64,000 bases of DNA from Dyella sp. GSA-30 (GCF_027924605.1 NZ_AP027042.1:4999524-5063523), one strand, 5' to 3'. Shown: positions 25,891 to 36,260, numbered from the stretch's first letter. Program-made: numbers and translations. Notes: generated by a model not told the origin, from the letters alone.

Positions 25891-27117
25891 TCACTTCAAA
25901 TAATTAAACAACGTCATCGACTTCATCTGCGCAAACACCTGCTGCGACGCCTGCAACGCCGACGACTGCAAGGACAGGTTGCTGATGGCCGTATAAGGAT
26001 CGACATCCTGCACATCCGACAACGCCGAGGTATACGTCACATTGAGATCCGAATACGCCGAACTCTGCTGATCGAGCGTATTGAGGCGATTACCGATCAA
26101 TACCTGGGTATTGGTGACACTGCTCTCGGCTTGGTCAATCGACTCGATCTGACGATTCATCGCATTGGCCAATTGCGTGTCGCTTGCACCGCTACCCAGC
26201 GCCGTAATCATATTGTTGAGGGTGCTGAAGACATCCTGGCTCTGATCCGTCTTGACGCCGATCGTGTCGCCAGCTGCCGGCGTGCCGCTCAAAGCAATCG
26301 ACATGCCGTCGAAACTGATGCTGCCACCGTCGGTATACGTACCGCCCACCGGGTTGCCACTGCTATCGACAATGGCATTCCCGGTGGCATCGGTCGCCGT
26401 CCAAGCTCCGCCGGCAGCGAAAGTGATATTGATCGCACCACCGGTCGACACCTTGGCCGCATTCCAGGCGCTGGTATCGGTCACGCTGTTGTCGCCAACG
26501 ATGAGCGTGCCTGTGTTGGCACCGCCCGCACCGGCAACGAACGAACCATTACCAGCCGGCAGGTTCATGAAGACAGTGCTACCTGCATCGCCGATCGGCA
26601 CCTGCAGGCTTGAGCCGACGGCGGTATTCAACTGACCGTCGTTGCCGTTGTAAGTCACCGTGCCGTCCGAGTTCTTGGTAAACGGCGCAGTCGTGGTACT
26701 GGTGCCGGCAAACAGGGCGGCGCCGTTGGTGTCGGTGGTATTGGCCAATTGCACCAGCTGGTCGCGAATCTGGGTCAGCTCGGTCGCCATGTTCTGGCGA
26801 TCGCTCGGCGACAAGGAACCATTGATGCCGTTCAACGCCAACGTACGTGCGCGGTCAAGCAGCGATGTCACCGAGTCCAGCGCACCACCCTCGGTGGTAA
26901 GGCGTGTATTGGCGGCATTGATGTTCGAGGTGTACTGCGCGTTGCTCGCCAGGATGTGATTGAGGCTGAGTGCCTGCGCGGCGCCGGTGGGATCGTCGGA
27001 CGCAACATTGATGCGCTTGCCGGTGGTGACCTGGTTCTGCGTATTGGCCAGCGCGCTCTGCTGGTTGAGCATGGTGCTGAGCGACTGCTGAAACTGCCAG
27101 CTGGTGGAAATGCGCAT
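25891..27117 (-). CDS. flgL: Flagellar hook-filament junction protein FlgL
   Basis: FlgL (HAP3) joins hook to filament. It has 408 residues, with the flagellin-like start MRISTSWQFQQSLSTMLNQQ, an ASDDPTGAAQALSL motif near residue 40 and a C-terminal SNLSLQSSALQASQQVFAQM helix. The middle domain is rich in Gly, Thr and Asn. It is the last gene of the flg operon, 6 nt after flgK. Confidence 0.96.
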   Translation of the reverse strand: MRISTSWQFQQSLSTMLNQQSALANTQNQVTTGKRINVASDDPTGAAQALSLNHILASNAQYTSNINAANTRLTTEGGALDSVTSLLDRARTLALNGINGSLSPSDRQNMATELTQIRDQLVQLANTTDTNGAALFAGTSTTTAPFTKNSDGTVTYNGNDGQLNTAVGSSLQVPIGDAGSTVFMNLPAGNGSFVAGAGGANTGTLIVGDNSVTDTSAWNAAKVSTGGAINITFAAGGAWTATDATGNAIVDSSGNPVGGTYTDGGSISFDGMSIALSGTPAAGDTIGVKTDQSQDVFSTLNNMITALGSGASDTQLANAMNRQIESIDQAESSVTNTQVLIGNRLNTLDQQSSAYSDLNVTYTSALSDVQDVDPYTAISNLSLQSSALQASQQVFAQMKSMTLFNYLK

Positions 27118-27123
27118 CGTGGC

Positions 27124-29004
27124 TTATCCCTGTACGGCCTGAAGCAGGCTGGCGAAGATGGTCTGCGCGGTGGTGATGATCTGCGCGGATGCCTGATAAG
27201 CCTGCTGGTACTTGACCATGTTGGCGGCTTCTTCATCCATGTTTACGCCCGATACGCTCTGTTGCGCGCCGGCCGCCTGGTTGTACAGGCTGGTCTGGGT
27301 GCTGAGATTGCTCGCCGCCTGACTGCCGGCCGTACCCACGAAGGTGGTCAGGTTGCCATAGGAGGCGAGCACGGATGTCTTGCCGCCATTGAGCACACCA
27401 CCATCGGCCAGCGCCGCCATGGCAAGCGCATTGGAGTTGTCGTTCAGACCGTTGCTGTTGGCTGCAACACTGAAGCTATCGTTGGCTCCCGGCGTACCGG
27501 TCAGCGTGAGGCTCCAGCCGTTTGCGGTGATCGGCTGCCCCGGCGTATAGGTGCCGCTCGAAAGCACATTGCCGCTGCTATCGGTGACCTGATACGCCGT
27601 TGCCGACGTAAACGTGACCTTGGCACTGCTGAGCAGCGCTGCGTTGGTCGGATCGGTGACCTTGATCGAGCTGACCGTGGCGTTGCCGTTGTTGGTGGTG
27701 CCCGCCGTGGTGGTCAGCGCAGCCGCTGCGGCTATCTTGGTCGGGTCGGTCTGTACCACGCTGAGCGAGGTGGCCGCATTGCGCGTCGGCTGGATGACGT
27801 AGCTGTCGCCGGCTTGGGCGGCGCCCGAGGCCACGCTGAAGGTCAGCCCATCGGCACTGAAACTGCCATCCGGATTCGTCGTCAACGGCACGCTCTGTCC
27901 GGTGCTGGTGTGCAGGTTCCAGGCCGTACCGTCGTAGCTGAGGTTGTAATCGGACGTTGTCAACTTGGAGACGTCGGTGATGCTTGCCGAAATCGCCGCG
28001 GTGCCGGTGTTCTTCGTGGAGGGCAACACGTTCGGCGTCGGCGTGCTGAAAATCGGCTGACCCAGGTTGCCGTTCGCGTCCAGGCCTTTGGCCTGCTGCG
28101 CATTGATGCTGGACGACAGCGCAATCGCCGCCTGCCCCAACTGGTTCTGCGCCGGGTTGAGCACGTTGTTGCGATAGTCGAGCAAGGCACCAAGGCTGCC
28201 ACCGCTCAACTTGGTCGTGATGTCGTTGCCGGCACTATCGAAGAGATCCGTCTGGCCCGGATCGTAGACGTTGTTTCCGGTCGACAACGCGAATGATTTG
28301 TTGCCAGATACCAGGCTCTGCCCGCTCGACGTGTAAATGCTGATCGTGCCGTCGTTTTCGGCCACGGTCGACACGCCAAGCTGACCGGACAGCGTTTTTA
28401 CCAGTCCGTCGCGCTGATCGAGCAAGGCATTGGGCACCTGGTCCGCGGGGCTCTGGCGGATCTGCGCATTGAGTGCGGCGATCTTGCTGGCCGTGTCGTT
28501 GACGCTGTTGACGGTATTGCTGATCTGGCTGTTGACCTGCGACTGCTGCGAGCTCAGCTGCTGGCCCAGCGTGTTGAAGACGGCCGTGACCGAGCCTGCA
28601 CTGCCCAGCAGCGCGGTGCGACTGGAGGAACTGCCCGCCGAGTTGGCTACCGTGCTGAATGCACCGTAGAAATTATCGAGCGCGCCTTGCAGATTGCCGC
28701 TGCCGGTAAGAATACTGTTGAGCGTCGTATTGAGGTCGTTGTACGTCGTGGCGCGCTGCAAGCCGGAGTTCTGCTGCCAGACCGCGGTGGTCAGATAGCT
28801 GCTGTACTCACGCTGCACCGAATCCACGTTGACGCCGCCGCCGATCGTGAATCGCCCGTCGGCCTGGCCGATAACCTCGGACTGCACCACCGTCTGGCGG
28901 CTATAGCCATCCGTATTGAGATTGGCGAGGTTGTTGCCGACCGTATTCAACCCGACTTGCGCCGCGTTGAGGCCGGAAACACCGATGTTGAGCATATTCG
29001 CCAT
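27124..29004 (-). CDS. flgK: Flagellar hook-associated protein FlgK
   Basis: FlgK (HAP1) is the first hook-filament junction protein. It has 626 residues: a rod-type start (LNIGVSGLNAAQVGLNTVGN, then NLANLNTDGYSRQT), a long variable middle, and the ending SGVNMDEEAANMVKYQQAYQ with ASAQIITTAQTIFASLL. It begins 17 nt after flgJ. It is exported after hook completion. Confidence 0.97.
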   Translation of the reverse strand: MANMLNIGVSGLNAAQVGLNTVGNNLANLNTDGYSRQTVVQSEVIGQADGRFTIGGGVNVDSVQREYSSYLTTAVWQQNSGLQRATTYNDLNTTLNSILTGSGNLQGALDNFYGAFSTVANSAGSSSSRTALLGSAGSVTAVFNTLGQQLSSQQSQVNSQISNTVNSVNDTASKIAALNAQIRQSPADQVPNALLDQRDGLVKTLSGQLGVSTVAENDGTISIYTSSGQSLVSGNKSFALSTGNNVYDPGQTDLFDSAGNDITTKLSGGSLGALLDYRNNVLNPAQNQLGQAAIALSSSINAQQAKGLDANGNLGQPIFSTPTPNVLPSTKNTGTAAISASITDVSKLTTSDYNLSYDGTAWNLHTSTGQSVPLTTNPDGSFSADGLTFSVASGAAQAGDSYVIQPTRNAATSLSVVQTDPTKIAAAAALTTTAGTTNNGNATVSSIKVTDPTNAALLSSAKVTFTSATAYQVTDSSGNVLSSGTYTPGQPITANGWSLTLTGTPGANDSFSVAANSNGLNDNSNALAMAALADGGVLNGGKTSVLASYGNLTTFVGTAGSQAASNLSTQTSLYNQAAGAQQSVSGVNMDEEAANMVKYQQAYQASAQIITTAQTIFASLLQAVQG

Positions 29005-29021
29005 GGAACAGTCCTAGAGCT

Positions 29022-30041
29022 TCACAAAGGGGGTGTCGGCAAATTGACGGCATTCTTGAGCATATCGATCGCCTGACCGATATCCTGATTCACGGTATCG
29101 GCGACCGTCGTGGCCACCTTGCCCGCAGCCGAGGCAGTGCTCTGCATGGCTTGCTGCACGGCTGCCAGTGCCTGGCGCATCACAGGCCCATTGGCGATCG
29201 CCGCAAGCTTGTGCGCATAGCTGGGATCGGTGGCGTAGCCGCCAGCGACCAAGCCCTTGGCAAAACCCATCACATCGTCGCCGTGCCCCTTGGCACCGGC
29301 GTAGCGCGGGTTCTCGCTGATCATCTTGGCGTAGTCGTCGAAGGATTCGCCGGCCGAGTTGTACGCGCGGAACTGCGCCTGTTTGCGCACCGCCACGCCA
29401 TCTTCGTATTCCAGCGTCGGCACGCTGACCTTCTTGCCGTCCCAACTGGAGCCAGCCTTGATCCCGAACAGGTTGTTGCTGCTCTGCCCTTTGCCGTGCG
29501 GCATATGTTGGCCCCATTGGGTTTCCAGCGCGGCCTGTGCGAGCACGGCCTTTACCGACACGCCGAGCTTCTTTGCAGCCTCTTGCGCACTCGGCAACAG
29601 CTTGGCGACAAAGTCTGCCGCGTTCTGCGGCAGGAACGGCTCGGCCTTCTGGGCGGCTGAGGCTACCGAACTGGCAGCTGAGTTCAGCTTCTGCTGCACG
29701 CTATCGGCAGAAATGCCGGCACTACCTGCGGCCCCACCGAGCTGCTTGACCAGCATTTGCGCGATACCCAGCCCGTTGCCATTCTGGGACAGATTGATCG
29801 ACAGCTGTTGGTCGAACATGTCGCGCCAGGAGTCGCTGGCCTGGCTGTCGGTCAACCCATCGCCAACACCTGCATCGCGCATCGACTTCAGCATCATCTG
29901 AGTGAAGATCGACTCGAACTGTTTGGCGACTGCCGGCAGCGCCGACTTGGCGTCGCTCTGCGCAGCCGCTCGCATGCCGTTGAACCCGGACAGATCCGTC
30001 CAGGTGTTGACGCTTTGCATGGTGGCGTCGTTGACCGCCAT
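29022..30041 (-). CDS. flgJ: Rod assembly protein and peptidoglycan hydrolase FlgJ
   Basis: FlgJ has 339 residues with two domains. The N-terminal rod-capping part (about 30-105) shows KQFESIFTQMMLKSMRDAG and DQQLSINLSQNGNGLG. The C-terminal GH73-type glucosaminidase part (about 165-300) shows LAQAALETQWGQHMP, NNLFGIKAG and the catalytic Glu of the ALETQWG motif. It cuts peptidoglycan to let the rod through. It lies one base after flgI. Confidence 0.96.
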   Translation of the reverse strand: MAVNDATMQSVNTWTDLSGFNGMRAAAQSDAKSALPAVAKQFESIFTQMMLKSMRDAGVGDGLTDSQASDSWRDMFDQQLSINLSQNGNGLGIAQMLVKQLGGAAGSAGISADSVQQKLNSAASSVASAAQKAEPFLPQNAADFVAKLLPSAQEAAKKLGVSVKAVLAQAALETQWGQHMPHGKGQSSNNLFGIKAGSSWDGKKVSVPTLEYEDGVAVRKQAQFRAYNSAGESFDDYAKMISENPRYAGAKGHGDDVMGFAKGLVAGGYATDPSYAHKLAAIANGPVMRQALAAVQQAMQSTASAAGKVATTVADTVNQDIGQAIDMLKNAVNLPTPPL

Positions 30042-30042
30042 G

Positions 30043-31167
30043 TCAGATCACGACGAGTTCGGCATGCAGGGCACCGGCTTGCTTGAGCGCCTGCAGGATG
30101 GAGATGAGATCGCTGGGCGCGGCGCCCACCTGATTGACCGCGCGCACGATGGAGTCCAGGCTCGCGCCGGGGCCGAACTTGAACATGTGGCCGCCGTCTT
30201 CGCTGACCGACACGCTGCTGTTGGGCACCACGGCCGTCTGACCCTGACCGAAAGCATTGGGCTGACTGACCGCCGGTTGTTCGCTGATGGTGACCTGGAT
30301 CGCACCGTGCGCTACGGCCGCAGCACTGACGCGCACGTCCGAGCCGATGACCACGGTGCCGGTACGCGAGTTGACCACCACGCGTGCAGGCGCATCGCCC
30401 GGAGTTACTTCGAGCGCCTGGATCGCGCCCAGCCAAGCTACCTTTTGCGACGCATCGACCGGGCCGCGTACCACCACCGAACCGCCATCCTGCGCACGCG
30501 CCGTACCGGCGCCGTAGGCACGATTGATCGCATCGGCAATACGCGATGAGGTAATGAAATCGGGTGTATTGAGATTGAGCATCAGGTCGCCGCCCTGGCT
30601 GAACGACGAGGCCACGCTGCGCTCGACCGTCGCGCCATTGGGAATACGGCCGCTGGCGGAAATATTCACCTGCACGCTGGACCCACTCTTGCCCTGCGCG
30701 CTGACGCCACCGACCACGACACTACCCTGCGCAATCGCATACGTGTTGCCGTCGGCACCACGCAGCGGCGCCATCAACAGCTCACCGCCGCGAATGCTCT
30801 TGGCATTGCCGATCGACGCCACCGTGATGTCGATGGTCTGACCGGGCTTGGCGAACGGCGGCAGTTCGGCGGTAATCGTAACCGCCGCGGCATTCTTCAA
30901 CTGCGGGCGAGCGCTGGCGGGAATGGTCACGCCAAACTGCTGCAACATGTTTTCCAGGCTTTGCGTAGTGAACGGCGCCTGTGTGGTCTGGTCGCCGCTG
31001 CCGTCGAGGCCGACGACCAAGCCGTAGCCGATCAACTGATTGCTGCGCACGCCGGCGACCTGCGCCAGGTCGCGCACCTTGTCGGCATGCGCATGCGTGG
31101 TAGCCAGCAACGCCAGGATGGCGAAGGCAAAGGCGGCAACTCCTCTCATGGCCATCGGCGTATTCAT
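30043..31167 (-). CDS. flgI: Flagellar P-ring protein FlgI
   Basis: FlgI forms the periplasmic P ring. It has 374 residues with a signal peptide (about 1-27, ending ATTHAHAD) and mature start [31 protein letters not shown] and [19 protein letters not shown] are typical. The chosen ATG shares one base with the flgH stop (TGATG); in-frame ATGs four and six codons later are also possible. Confidence 0.96.
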   Translation of the reverse strand: MNTPMAMRGVAAFAFAILALLATTHAHADKVRDLAQVAGVRSNQLIGYGLVVGLDGSGDQTTQAPFTTQSLENMLQQFGVTIPASARPQLKNAAAVTITAELPPFAKPGQTIDITVASIGNAKSIRGGELLMAPLRGADGNTYAIAQGSVVVGGVSAQGKSGSSVQVNISASGRIPNGATVERSVASSFSQGGDLMLNLNTPDFITSSRIADAINRAYGAGTARAQDGGSVVVRGPVDASQKVAWLGAIQALEVTPGDAPARVVVNSRTGTVVIGSDVRVSAAAVAHGAIQVTISEQPAVSQPNAFGQGQTAVVPNSSVSVSEDGGHMFKFGPGASLDSIVRAVNQVGAAPSDLISILQALKQAGALHAELVVI

Positions 31168-31853
31168 CAGTACGGCATCCACTTGGAGCTGAAGAAGCGC
31201 GACAGCCAGCCCTTGGTATTGGCTTCGGCCAGGGTGCCGCGACCGGTATAGGTAATGCGGGCATCGGCCACGCGCGTGGACGGCACGCTGTTGTCCTGGC
31301 CGATATCCTGTGCACGCACGATGCCCGAGATACGCACCAGTTCCTGGCCCTGGTTGATCGTCAGCCATTTCTCGCCGCGCACCAGCAGGTTGCCGTTGGT
31401 CAGGCGCTGCGCGACGGTGACGGTGATCTGGCCGGTGAGCTGGTTGCTCTGGCTGCTGCTGCCGTTACCGTCGAAGCTGCGCGCGGCATTGGTGGTGATG
31501 TCCGCCGCCTTGCCGCCGAACTTCAGCGACTGGCCCAGGATGGTCGGTGCATCGATACCGGTCTTATCGGTCTTGCTGGTGCTGGTTTCGGACTTCTTGC
31601 TGGCCTGCGTGCTTTCGATCAGCGTAATGGTGAGAATGTCGCCGACACGATGCGCGCGCGGGTCGGAGAACAGCTCCATATTCTGTTCGTCGTGAAAGAT
31701 CGAACCGTCCGCTGCTGGCGCCGCAGAAGGCGCCACAGGAGCAGTTGCAGCCCATTCGGCATCGTCCTTGTGCGGCGACTCCATCGCGCAACCGGCGAGC
31801 GCGGCCAAGGCCAGCGCGGCCAGGGCCAAACGAGGGAGAATGAACGTGCTCAT
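31167..31853 (-). CDS. flgH: Flagellar L-ring lipoprotein FlgH
   Basis: FlgH builds the outer-membrane L ring. It has 228 residues, with a lipoprotein signal ending LAALAGC (lipidated Cys about residue 22). The family motif [20 protein letters not shown] and the [11 protein letters not shown] strand are present, with [20 protein letters not shown] near the C-terminus. The ATG overlaps the flgG stop by four bases; a much longer upstream frame is a shadow of flgG. Confidence 0.96.
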   Translation of the reverse strand: MSTFILPRLALAALALAALAGCAMESPHKDDAEWAATAPVAPSAAPAADGSIFHDEQNMELFSDPRAHRVGDILTITLIESTQASKKSETSTSKTDKTGIDAPTILGQSLKFGGKAADITTNAARSFDGNGSSSQSNQLTGQITVTVAQRLTNGNLLVRGEKWLTINQGQELVRISGIVRAQDIGQDNSVPSTRVADARITYTGRGTLAEANTKGWLSRFFSSKWMPY

Positions 31854-32635
31854 AGCTTGTCCGTGAGATCCTGCAGCATCTGGTCGGTGCTGCTGATGGA
31901 TTTGGAGTTCATTTCGTAGGTGCGCTGGGTTTCGATCATGTTGACCATTTCTTCCACCACGTTGACGTTGGAAGATTCCAGCGAGCCCTGCGTAAGCGTG
32001 CCCATGCCGTTCAGACCCGGCTGACCGGTTTGCGCGGTACCGCTCGATGCGGTTTCGACATAGAGGTTCTGCCCCAGCGGTTGCAGACCTGCCGGATTGA
32101 CGAAATTCGCAAGCTGGATGGTGCCGAGCGTGGTCGGTGTCGCGGTGCCGTTCGACGTTGCCGAGACGGTGCCATCGGTACCGATGGTGACACTGGCGTA
32201 ATTCGGCGGCAGGGTGATCGCCGGCTCCAGCGGATAACCATCGGCGGTGACCAGCTGACCGTTCTGGTCGGGATGCAACGAACCGTCGCGCGTATAGGCG
32301 ATCGTGCCGTCGGGCATGCTGACCTGCAGGAAACCGTCGCCACCGATTTGCAGATCGAAAGCGTTGCCGGTCTGGGTCGGATTGCCTTGGGTGAAGATCT
32401 TCTGCGTGCCGACGATCTTCACGCCGGTGCCGAGCATCATGCCGGTCGGCGACTGCGTCTGCTCGGTGGTCTGGCCGCCGGGCTGGCCCTTGTTCTGATA
32501 GATCAGGTCCTGGAACGAGGCACGCGAGCTCTTGAATCCCGTGGTGTTGGCGTTGGCCAGGTTGTTGGAGATCACGTCCATGCGCGTCTGCTGCGCATCG
32601 AGACCGGTCTTGGCAATCCACAAGGATGAAAGCAT
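31850..32635 (-). CDS. flgG: Flagellar distal rod protein FlgG
   Basis: FlgG is the distal rod subunit, 261 residues, the normal length. The N-terminal motif MDVISNNLANANTTGFKSSR and the C-terminal QGSLESSNVNVVEEMVNMIE are both present. It begins 31 nt after flgF and overlaps flgH. Confidence 0.97.
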   Translation of the reverse strand: MLSSLWIAKTGLDAQQTRMDVISNNLANANTTGFKSSRASFQDLIYQNKGQPGGQTTEQTQSPTGMMLGTGVKIVGTQKIFTQGNPTQTGNAFDLQIGGDGFLQVSMPDGTIAYTRDGSLHPDQNGQLVTADGYPLEPAITLPPNYASVTIGTDGTVSATSNGTATPTTLGTIQLANFVNPAGLQPLGQNLYVETASSGTAQTGQPGLNGMGTLTQGSLESSNVNVVEEMVNMIETQRTYEMNSKSISSTDQMLQDLTDKL

Positions 32636-32666
32636 GTGCTTGGCTCCAGAAAAGAATTAGTTACGC

Positions 32667-33407
32667 TCAGCTCGCCTGCAACAGCTGCTTGGCGGAGTCG
32701 GCGTTGTCTTCCGAGGTGCGGATCGACTTCACCTGCATGTCGTACTGACGCGACAGCGAAATCATCTTCACCAGCTCGGCGGACGGGTTGACGTTGCTGC
32801 CTTCGAGCGTGCCCGACGACAACCGCACGTTGGCATCGGTCGGTGCCTGCGTACCGTCGTTCATGTGCATCAGGCCATCGCTGCCCATTTGCATCTGCGT
32901 CGGATCGGGATTGACCAGGCGAATGCGATCGACCGTCGCCACCGAGTCGGGCCCCTGCCCCAGCGGCACCGTCGACACCGTGCCGTCATTGCCGATCGAG
33001 ATCTGTGCGGCATCGGGCAGGTTGATCGGACCGGAATTGCCCAATACCTGATTGCCGCGCGAATCGGTCAAACCACCATCAGCGGTCAACTGCAGGTCGC
33101 CCGCGCGCGTGTAACCTTCGTTGCCGTCGGGTGTCTGCACCGCAATCCAGCCGCCGCCCTGCACGGAAACATCGAGCGAACGACCGGTGGTGCTGGTCGT
33201 TCCCTGCGCAACGTCCTGGCCGATGCCTTGCGCCACCGCGTTGATGCGCGTGCCCAGCCCCTGGCCGAGCACGGGCACGCTTTGAAACGCATTCAACTCC
33301 GACTTGAAACCGACCGTCGACGCATTCGCCAGGTTGTGGCTGACGGCGTCCTGGGCGCGCATGATCTGCGTCGCCCCGGTCATCGCTACGTAGACGGAAC
33401 GGTCCAT
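32667..33407 (-). CDS. flgF: Flagellar proximal rod protein FlgF
   Basis: FlgF is a proximal rod subunit, 246 residues. It shows AVSHNLANASTVGFKSELNA at the N-terminus and SGTLEGSNVNPSAELVKMIS at the C-terminus. It lies 13 nt after flgE and is close in sequence to FlgG, as expected. Confidence 0.96.
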   Translation of the reverse strand: MDRSVYVAMTGATQIMRAQDAVSHNLANASTVGFKSELNAFQSVPVLGQGLGTRINAVAQGIGQDVAQGTTSTTGRSLDVSVQGGGWIAVQTPDGNEGYTRAGDLQLTADGGLTDSRGNQVLGNSGPINLPDAAQISIGNDGTVSTVPLGQGPDSVATVDRIRLVNPDPTQMQMGSDGLMHMNDGTQAPTDANVRLSSGTLEGSNVNPSAELVKMISLSRQYDMQVKSIRTSEDNADSAKQLLQAS

Positions 33408-33420
33408 GGCGGGCCCCTAA

Positions 33421-34650
33421 TTAACGCGAGACCGCGTTGAACAGCGACGAAGCCAGCGTGTTGTCGGTCGACAGCACCTGCGCATTCGCCTGATAGGCGC
33501 GCTGTGCCTGGATCATGTCGACCAGCTGCGCGGTGGTATCGGCCGTATTGGACGATTCGAGCTGGCCCGAGGTGATGCTGCCGAACTGCCCGGTGTTGGC
33601 CGTACCCATTACCGCCGTACCCGAATCGCTGCTCGCCGCCCAATTGGTATTGCCGAGCTGGCGCAGACCCTGCGTGTTGGCGAAGTTGGCGATCGCCACC
33701 TGGCCCAGCACCGTGCTGGTGGTGTTGGAATAGTTCGCGGTGACCACGCCCGAACTGTTGATGTCGATGCTGGTCAGCGTGCCCGCTTCCGCGCCATCCT
33801 TGTTGATGGTGCCCGGCGTATAGTCGGTGCCGAACTGCGTGGTGTTGGAGAAGTTCAAGGTCAACGTCAGCGGATTGGAGCCATTGCCGAGGTTGATCGG
33901 GTTATAGGCCAATGTGCCGGTAGTGGGCGTGGCGATCTGGCCCGCGGAGTTGAACGTCAGCTGCTGCGGCGGCGTGGTGTCGGCGGATTGGCCGTCCACA
34001 TACAGATGCGTGTCCCAGGTATTGGTCGCGGTCTTGACGTAATACACCGTGGCCTGGTGCGTACCACCCTGCGAGTCGAACACCGCGAACGTGGTGGCAT
34101 TGGTGTAGCTATTGGCGTCGGTCGGGCTGAACGGCGTTACCGTCGGCGGCGCGGCGCTGGCCGGCAGGTTGGCCACGATGCTCGCCTTGGTGGTCGCGGT
34201 GGCCGTGCTCTGTGAGCTGACCAGCTGCAGGTTGGTCAGCGTGCTCGTATCGAACGAGCCGTTGGCGGTCGGCGGATAGATCTGCAACTTGTAGCCGTCG
34301 TTGCTTACGACAGTGCCGTCGTCCAGTTTCTTGAAATCGCCTGCGCGGGTATATGCAAGGCCGGCGCCGGTATTGAGCGTGAAGAAGCCGTTGCCGTTGA
34401 TTTCCATGTCCAGGCTGTTGCCGGTGGTCTGCGTGTCGCCCTGGGCAAACTGCTGCGCCACATCGGACAGGCGCGTACCGCCGCCCACTGCCGTGGCATT
34501 GAGATTCAAACCGGTCACCGCGTACACGTCGGCAAACTCAGCACGCGAGCCCTTGAAGCCCACCGTGTTGGCGTTGGAGATGTTGTTGGCGATGACATTC
34601 AGATCGGCCTGCGCCGCGTTGATGCCACTGAGTGCCTGATTCAGAGCCAT
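33421..34650 (-). CDS. flgE: Flagellar hook protein FlgE
   Basis: FlgE is the hook subunit, 409 residues. The rod/hook start has NVIANNISNANTVGFKGSRA, and GDTQTTGNSLDMEINGNGFF follows. The variable middle is Thr/Asn rich. The ending is LESSNTADTTAQLVDMIQAQ, then RAYQANAQVLSTDN. It starts 42 nt after flgD, whose product caps it during assembly. Confidence 0.97.
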   Translation of the reverse strand: MALNQALSGINAAQADLNVIANNISNANTVGFKGSRAEFADVYAVTGLNLNATAVGGGTRLSDVAQQFAQGDTQTTGNSLDMEINGNGFFTLNTGAGLAYTRAGDFKKLDDGTVVSNDGYKLQIYPPTANGSFDTSTLTNLQLVSSQSTATATTKASIVANLPASAAPPTVTPFSPTDANSYTNATTFAVFDSQGGTHQATVYYVKTATNTWDTHLYVDGQSADTTPPQQLTFNSAGQIATPTTGTLAYNPINLGNGSNPLTLTLNFSNTTQFGTDYTPGTINKDGAEAGTLTSIDINSSGVVTANYSNTTSTVLGQVAIANFANTQGLRQLGNTNWAASSDSGTAVMGTANTGQFGSITSGQLESSNTADTTAQLVDMIQAQRAYQANAQVLSTDNTLASSLFNAVSR

Positions 34651-34692
34651 GCGTTAGTTCCTCAAGAAGGTGAAGCGCTCGGACGTCTTCGG

Positions 34693-35379
34693 TCAGAGAA
34701 TTTGCGCGACCTGGCTCAGCGGCACGCCGCCCACGCCAGTCACTTGGAGATAGGTACCCACGCTGTCGCCACCGAAGCCGACGCCCGAGACCTTGCCGGA
34801 CACATACGTATCCAACGAACTGCTGCTGCCGCTGCCGGTGCTGGCAGAAATCGCGTACGAACCCGGCGAGACCGCATTGCCGTTGTCGTCCTTCCCGTCC
34901 CAGGAAAACTGCGTCAGACCCGCGCTGGTGTTGCTGACGGTGATATGCCGGATCGGGTTGCCGGCTGCGTCGCTGATCGTCACCGTCGCCGTACCTGCTG
35001 CCGTGAAATTGACGGCACCGCCAGCGGGCGTGCCGCTGGTGAGCGTCATGTTCGTCGACGGCACCAGGACGTTGCGATCGAGCAGCGACGAGGAGTTGAT
35101 CACCTGCGAGGTCTGCATCGAGGTATTGATGTTGGAGCTGAGCGACTGCAGGTTCGTGTCCAGATCCTGCGTTGCCTGCAGCTGGCTGAACTGGGCCAGC
35201 TGCGCGACGAACTGCGAGTTGTCCATTGGATTGGTCGGGTCCTGCGCCTGCAGCTGCGCGGTCAGCAGCTTCAGGAAATCGGCCTGGCTGATCGATGCCG
35301 AAGCGGCACTGCCCGCACCCGAACTACTGCTCGAGTTATTGGTGTTGTTCGTGGTGTTGTTGGTATTGACGGCAGTCAT
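34693..35379 (-). CDS. flgD: Hook assembly cap protein FlgD
   Basis: FlgD caps and guides hook polymerisation. It has 228 residues with an Asn/Ser/Thr-rich start. The conserved FLKLLTAQLQAQDPTNPMDN motif is near residue 37 and the C-terminal FlgD Ig-like/tudor part includes FSWDGKDDNGNAVSPGSY. It lies 13 nt after flgC. Confidence 0.96.
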   Translation of the reverse strand: MTAVNTNNTTNNTNNSSSSSGAGSAASASISQADFLKLLTAQLQAQDPTNPMDNSQFVAQLAQFSQLQATQDLDTNLQSLSSNINTSMQTSQVINSSSLLDRNVLVPSTNMTLTSGTPAGGAVNFTAAGTATVTISDAAGNPIRHITVSNTSAGLTQFSWDGKDDNGNAVSPGSYAISASTGSGSSSSLDTYVSGKVSGVGFGGDSVGTYLQVTGVGGVPLSQVAQIL

Positions 35380-35392
35380 CTCATGTTCCCCG

Positions 35393-35827
35393 TTACTTGC
35401 CCACGTCCAGCGTCTTGAGCATCAGCTGCTTGGCCGTGTTCATGACTTCGACGTTGTTCTGATACGAACGCGACGCCGAGATCATGTTGACCAGTTCGTC
35501 GATCGGATTGACGTTGCTGCCGTAGACATAACCATTGGCGTCGGCCATCGGATTGCCCGGCTCGTAACGCGACTGGATATCGGCCTGGCTCTCGCTCACG
35601 CCCAGGGTCTGCACGCCGCTGGTGCCGTCGTTCTGCGCAGCCGCACCGGCCTTGAGCGCGTTGTCGTGCAGGGTCGCGAACAGCGGCTCCTTTGCACGAT
35701 AGGCACCTTCTGGCGTCGAGCTGACCGTGTCGGCGTTGGCCAAGTTGCTCGCCACGGTATTGAGCCGCGTCGACTGCGCCGCCATGCCCGAACCGGCGGT
35801 ATCGAAAATCTTGAAGAGAGAGGACAT
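35393..35827 (-). CDS. flgC: Flagellar proximal rod protein FlgC
   Basis: FlgC is a proximal rod subunit, 144 residues. It shows MAAQSTRLNTVASNLANADT near the start and NPIDELVNMISASRSYQNNV with EVMNTAKQLMLKTLDVGK at the end. It shares one base with the flgB stop. Confidence 0.97.
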   Translation of the reverse strand: MSSLFKIFDTAGSGMAAQSTRLNTVASNLANADTVSSTPEGAYRAKEPLFATLHDNALKAGAAAQNDGTSGVQTLGVSESQADIQSRYEPGNPMADANGYVYGSNVNPIDELVNMISASRSYQNNVEVMNTAKQLMLKTLDVGK

Positions 35828-36222
35828 CAGCTCTGGCCCTCGGTAATGGCGGTACGCAGCATGTGAATCTGCGCCGTGATGAAACTGAGGCTGGCCTGGT
35901 AGTGCACCGTGTTACCGGCGAACTGCGCCTGTTCGACCTGCGTATCGACGGTGTTGCCGTCCATCGACGGCTGTGTGGGTACACGGTAGGCGAGCTGTTC
36001 ACCCGCATTGGCATTCGGATCGATCTGCCCCGCGGTCGGCGCGTTCAGGGGCAGCTGATTACCACTCGCCTGGGTCAACGCCTTGCGGAAATCCACATCG
36101 CGCGCGAGATAGTCCGGCGTGTCGGCATTGGCCAGGTTGCCGGACAGCACCTCGGCACGCTTCTGCCAAAGGCCTAGCGCTTGCGTGTGCAATCCGAACA
36201 AGTTGTCGTTGATTTGACTCAT
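35827..36222 (-). CDS. flgB: Flagellar proximal rod protein FlgB
   Basis: FlgB is a proximal rod subunit, 131 residues, beginning MSQINDNLFGLHTQALGLWQ with LSGNLANADTPDYLARDVDF. I chose the ATG with a GGGAG ribosome site; the frame extends 18 codons upstream, but that extension would cover the sigma-54 promoter. It is the first gene of flgBCDEFGHIJKL. Confidence 0.97.
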   Translation of the reverse strand: MSQINDNLFGLHTQALGLWQKRAEVLSGNLANADTPDYLARDVDFRKALTQASGNQLPLNAPTAGQIDPNANAGEQLAYRVPTQPSMDGNTVDTQVEQAQFAGNTVHYQASLSFITAQIHMLRTAITEGQS

Positions 36223-36260
36223 CGCAAACTCCCCACGGCGGTCGCCGCGAGGTGTCTGTG

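Noticed and set aside
25319..25894. 191-codon open frame on the minus strand of the repeat block
   Set aside because: The translated sequence is built of Pro/Arg/Ser-rich repeat-derived stretches (such as PLTPTLSPGKARGEG) from palindromes. There is no start signal or protein-like composition.
26749..28296. 515-codon plus-strand frame across flgL and flgK
   Set aside because: It crosses two real genes on the other strand, with composition typical of antisense frames.
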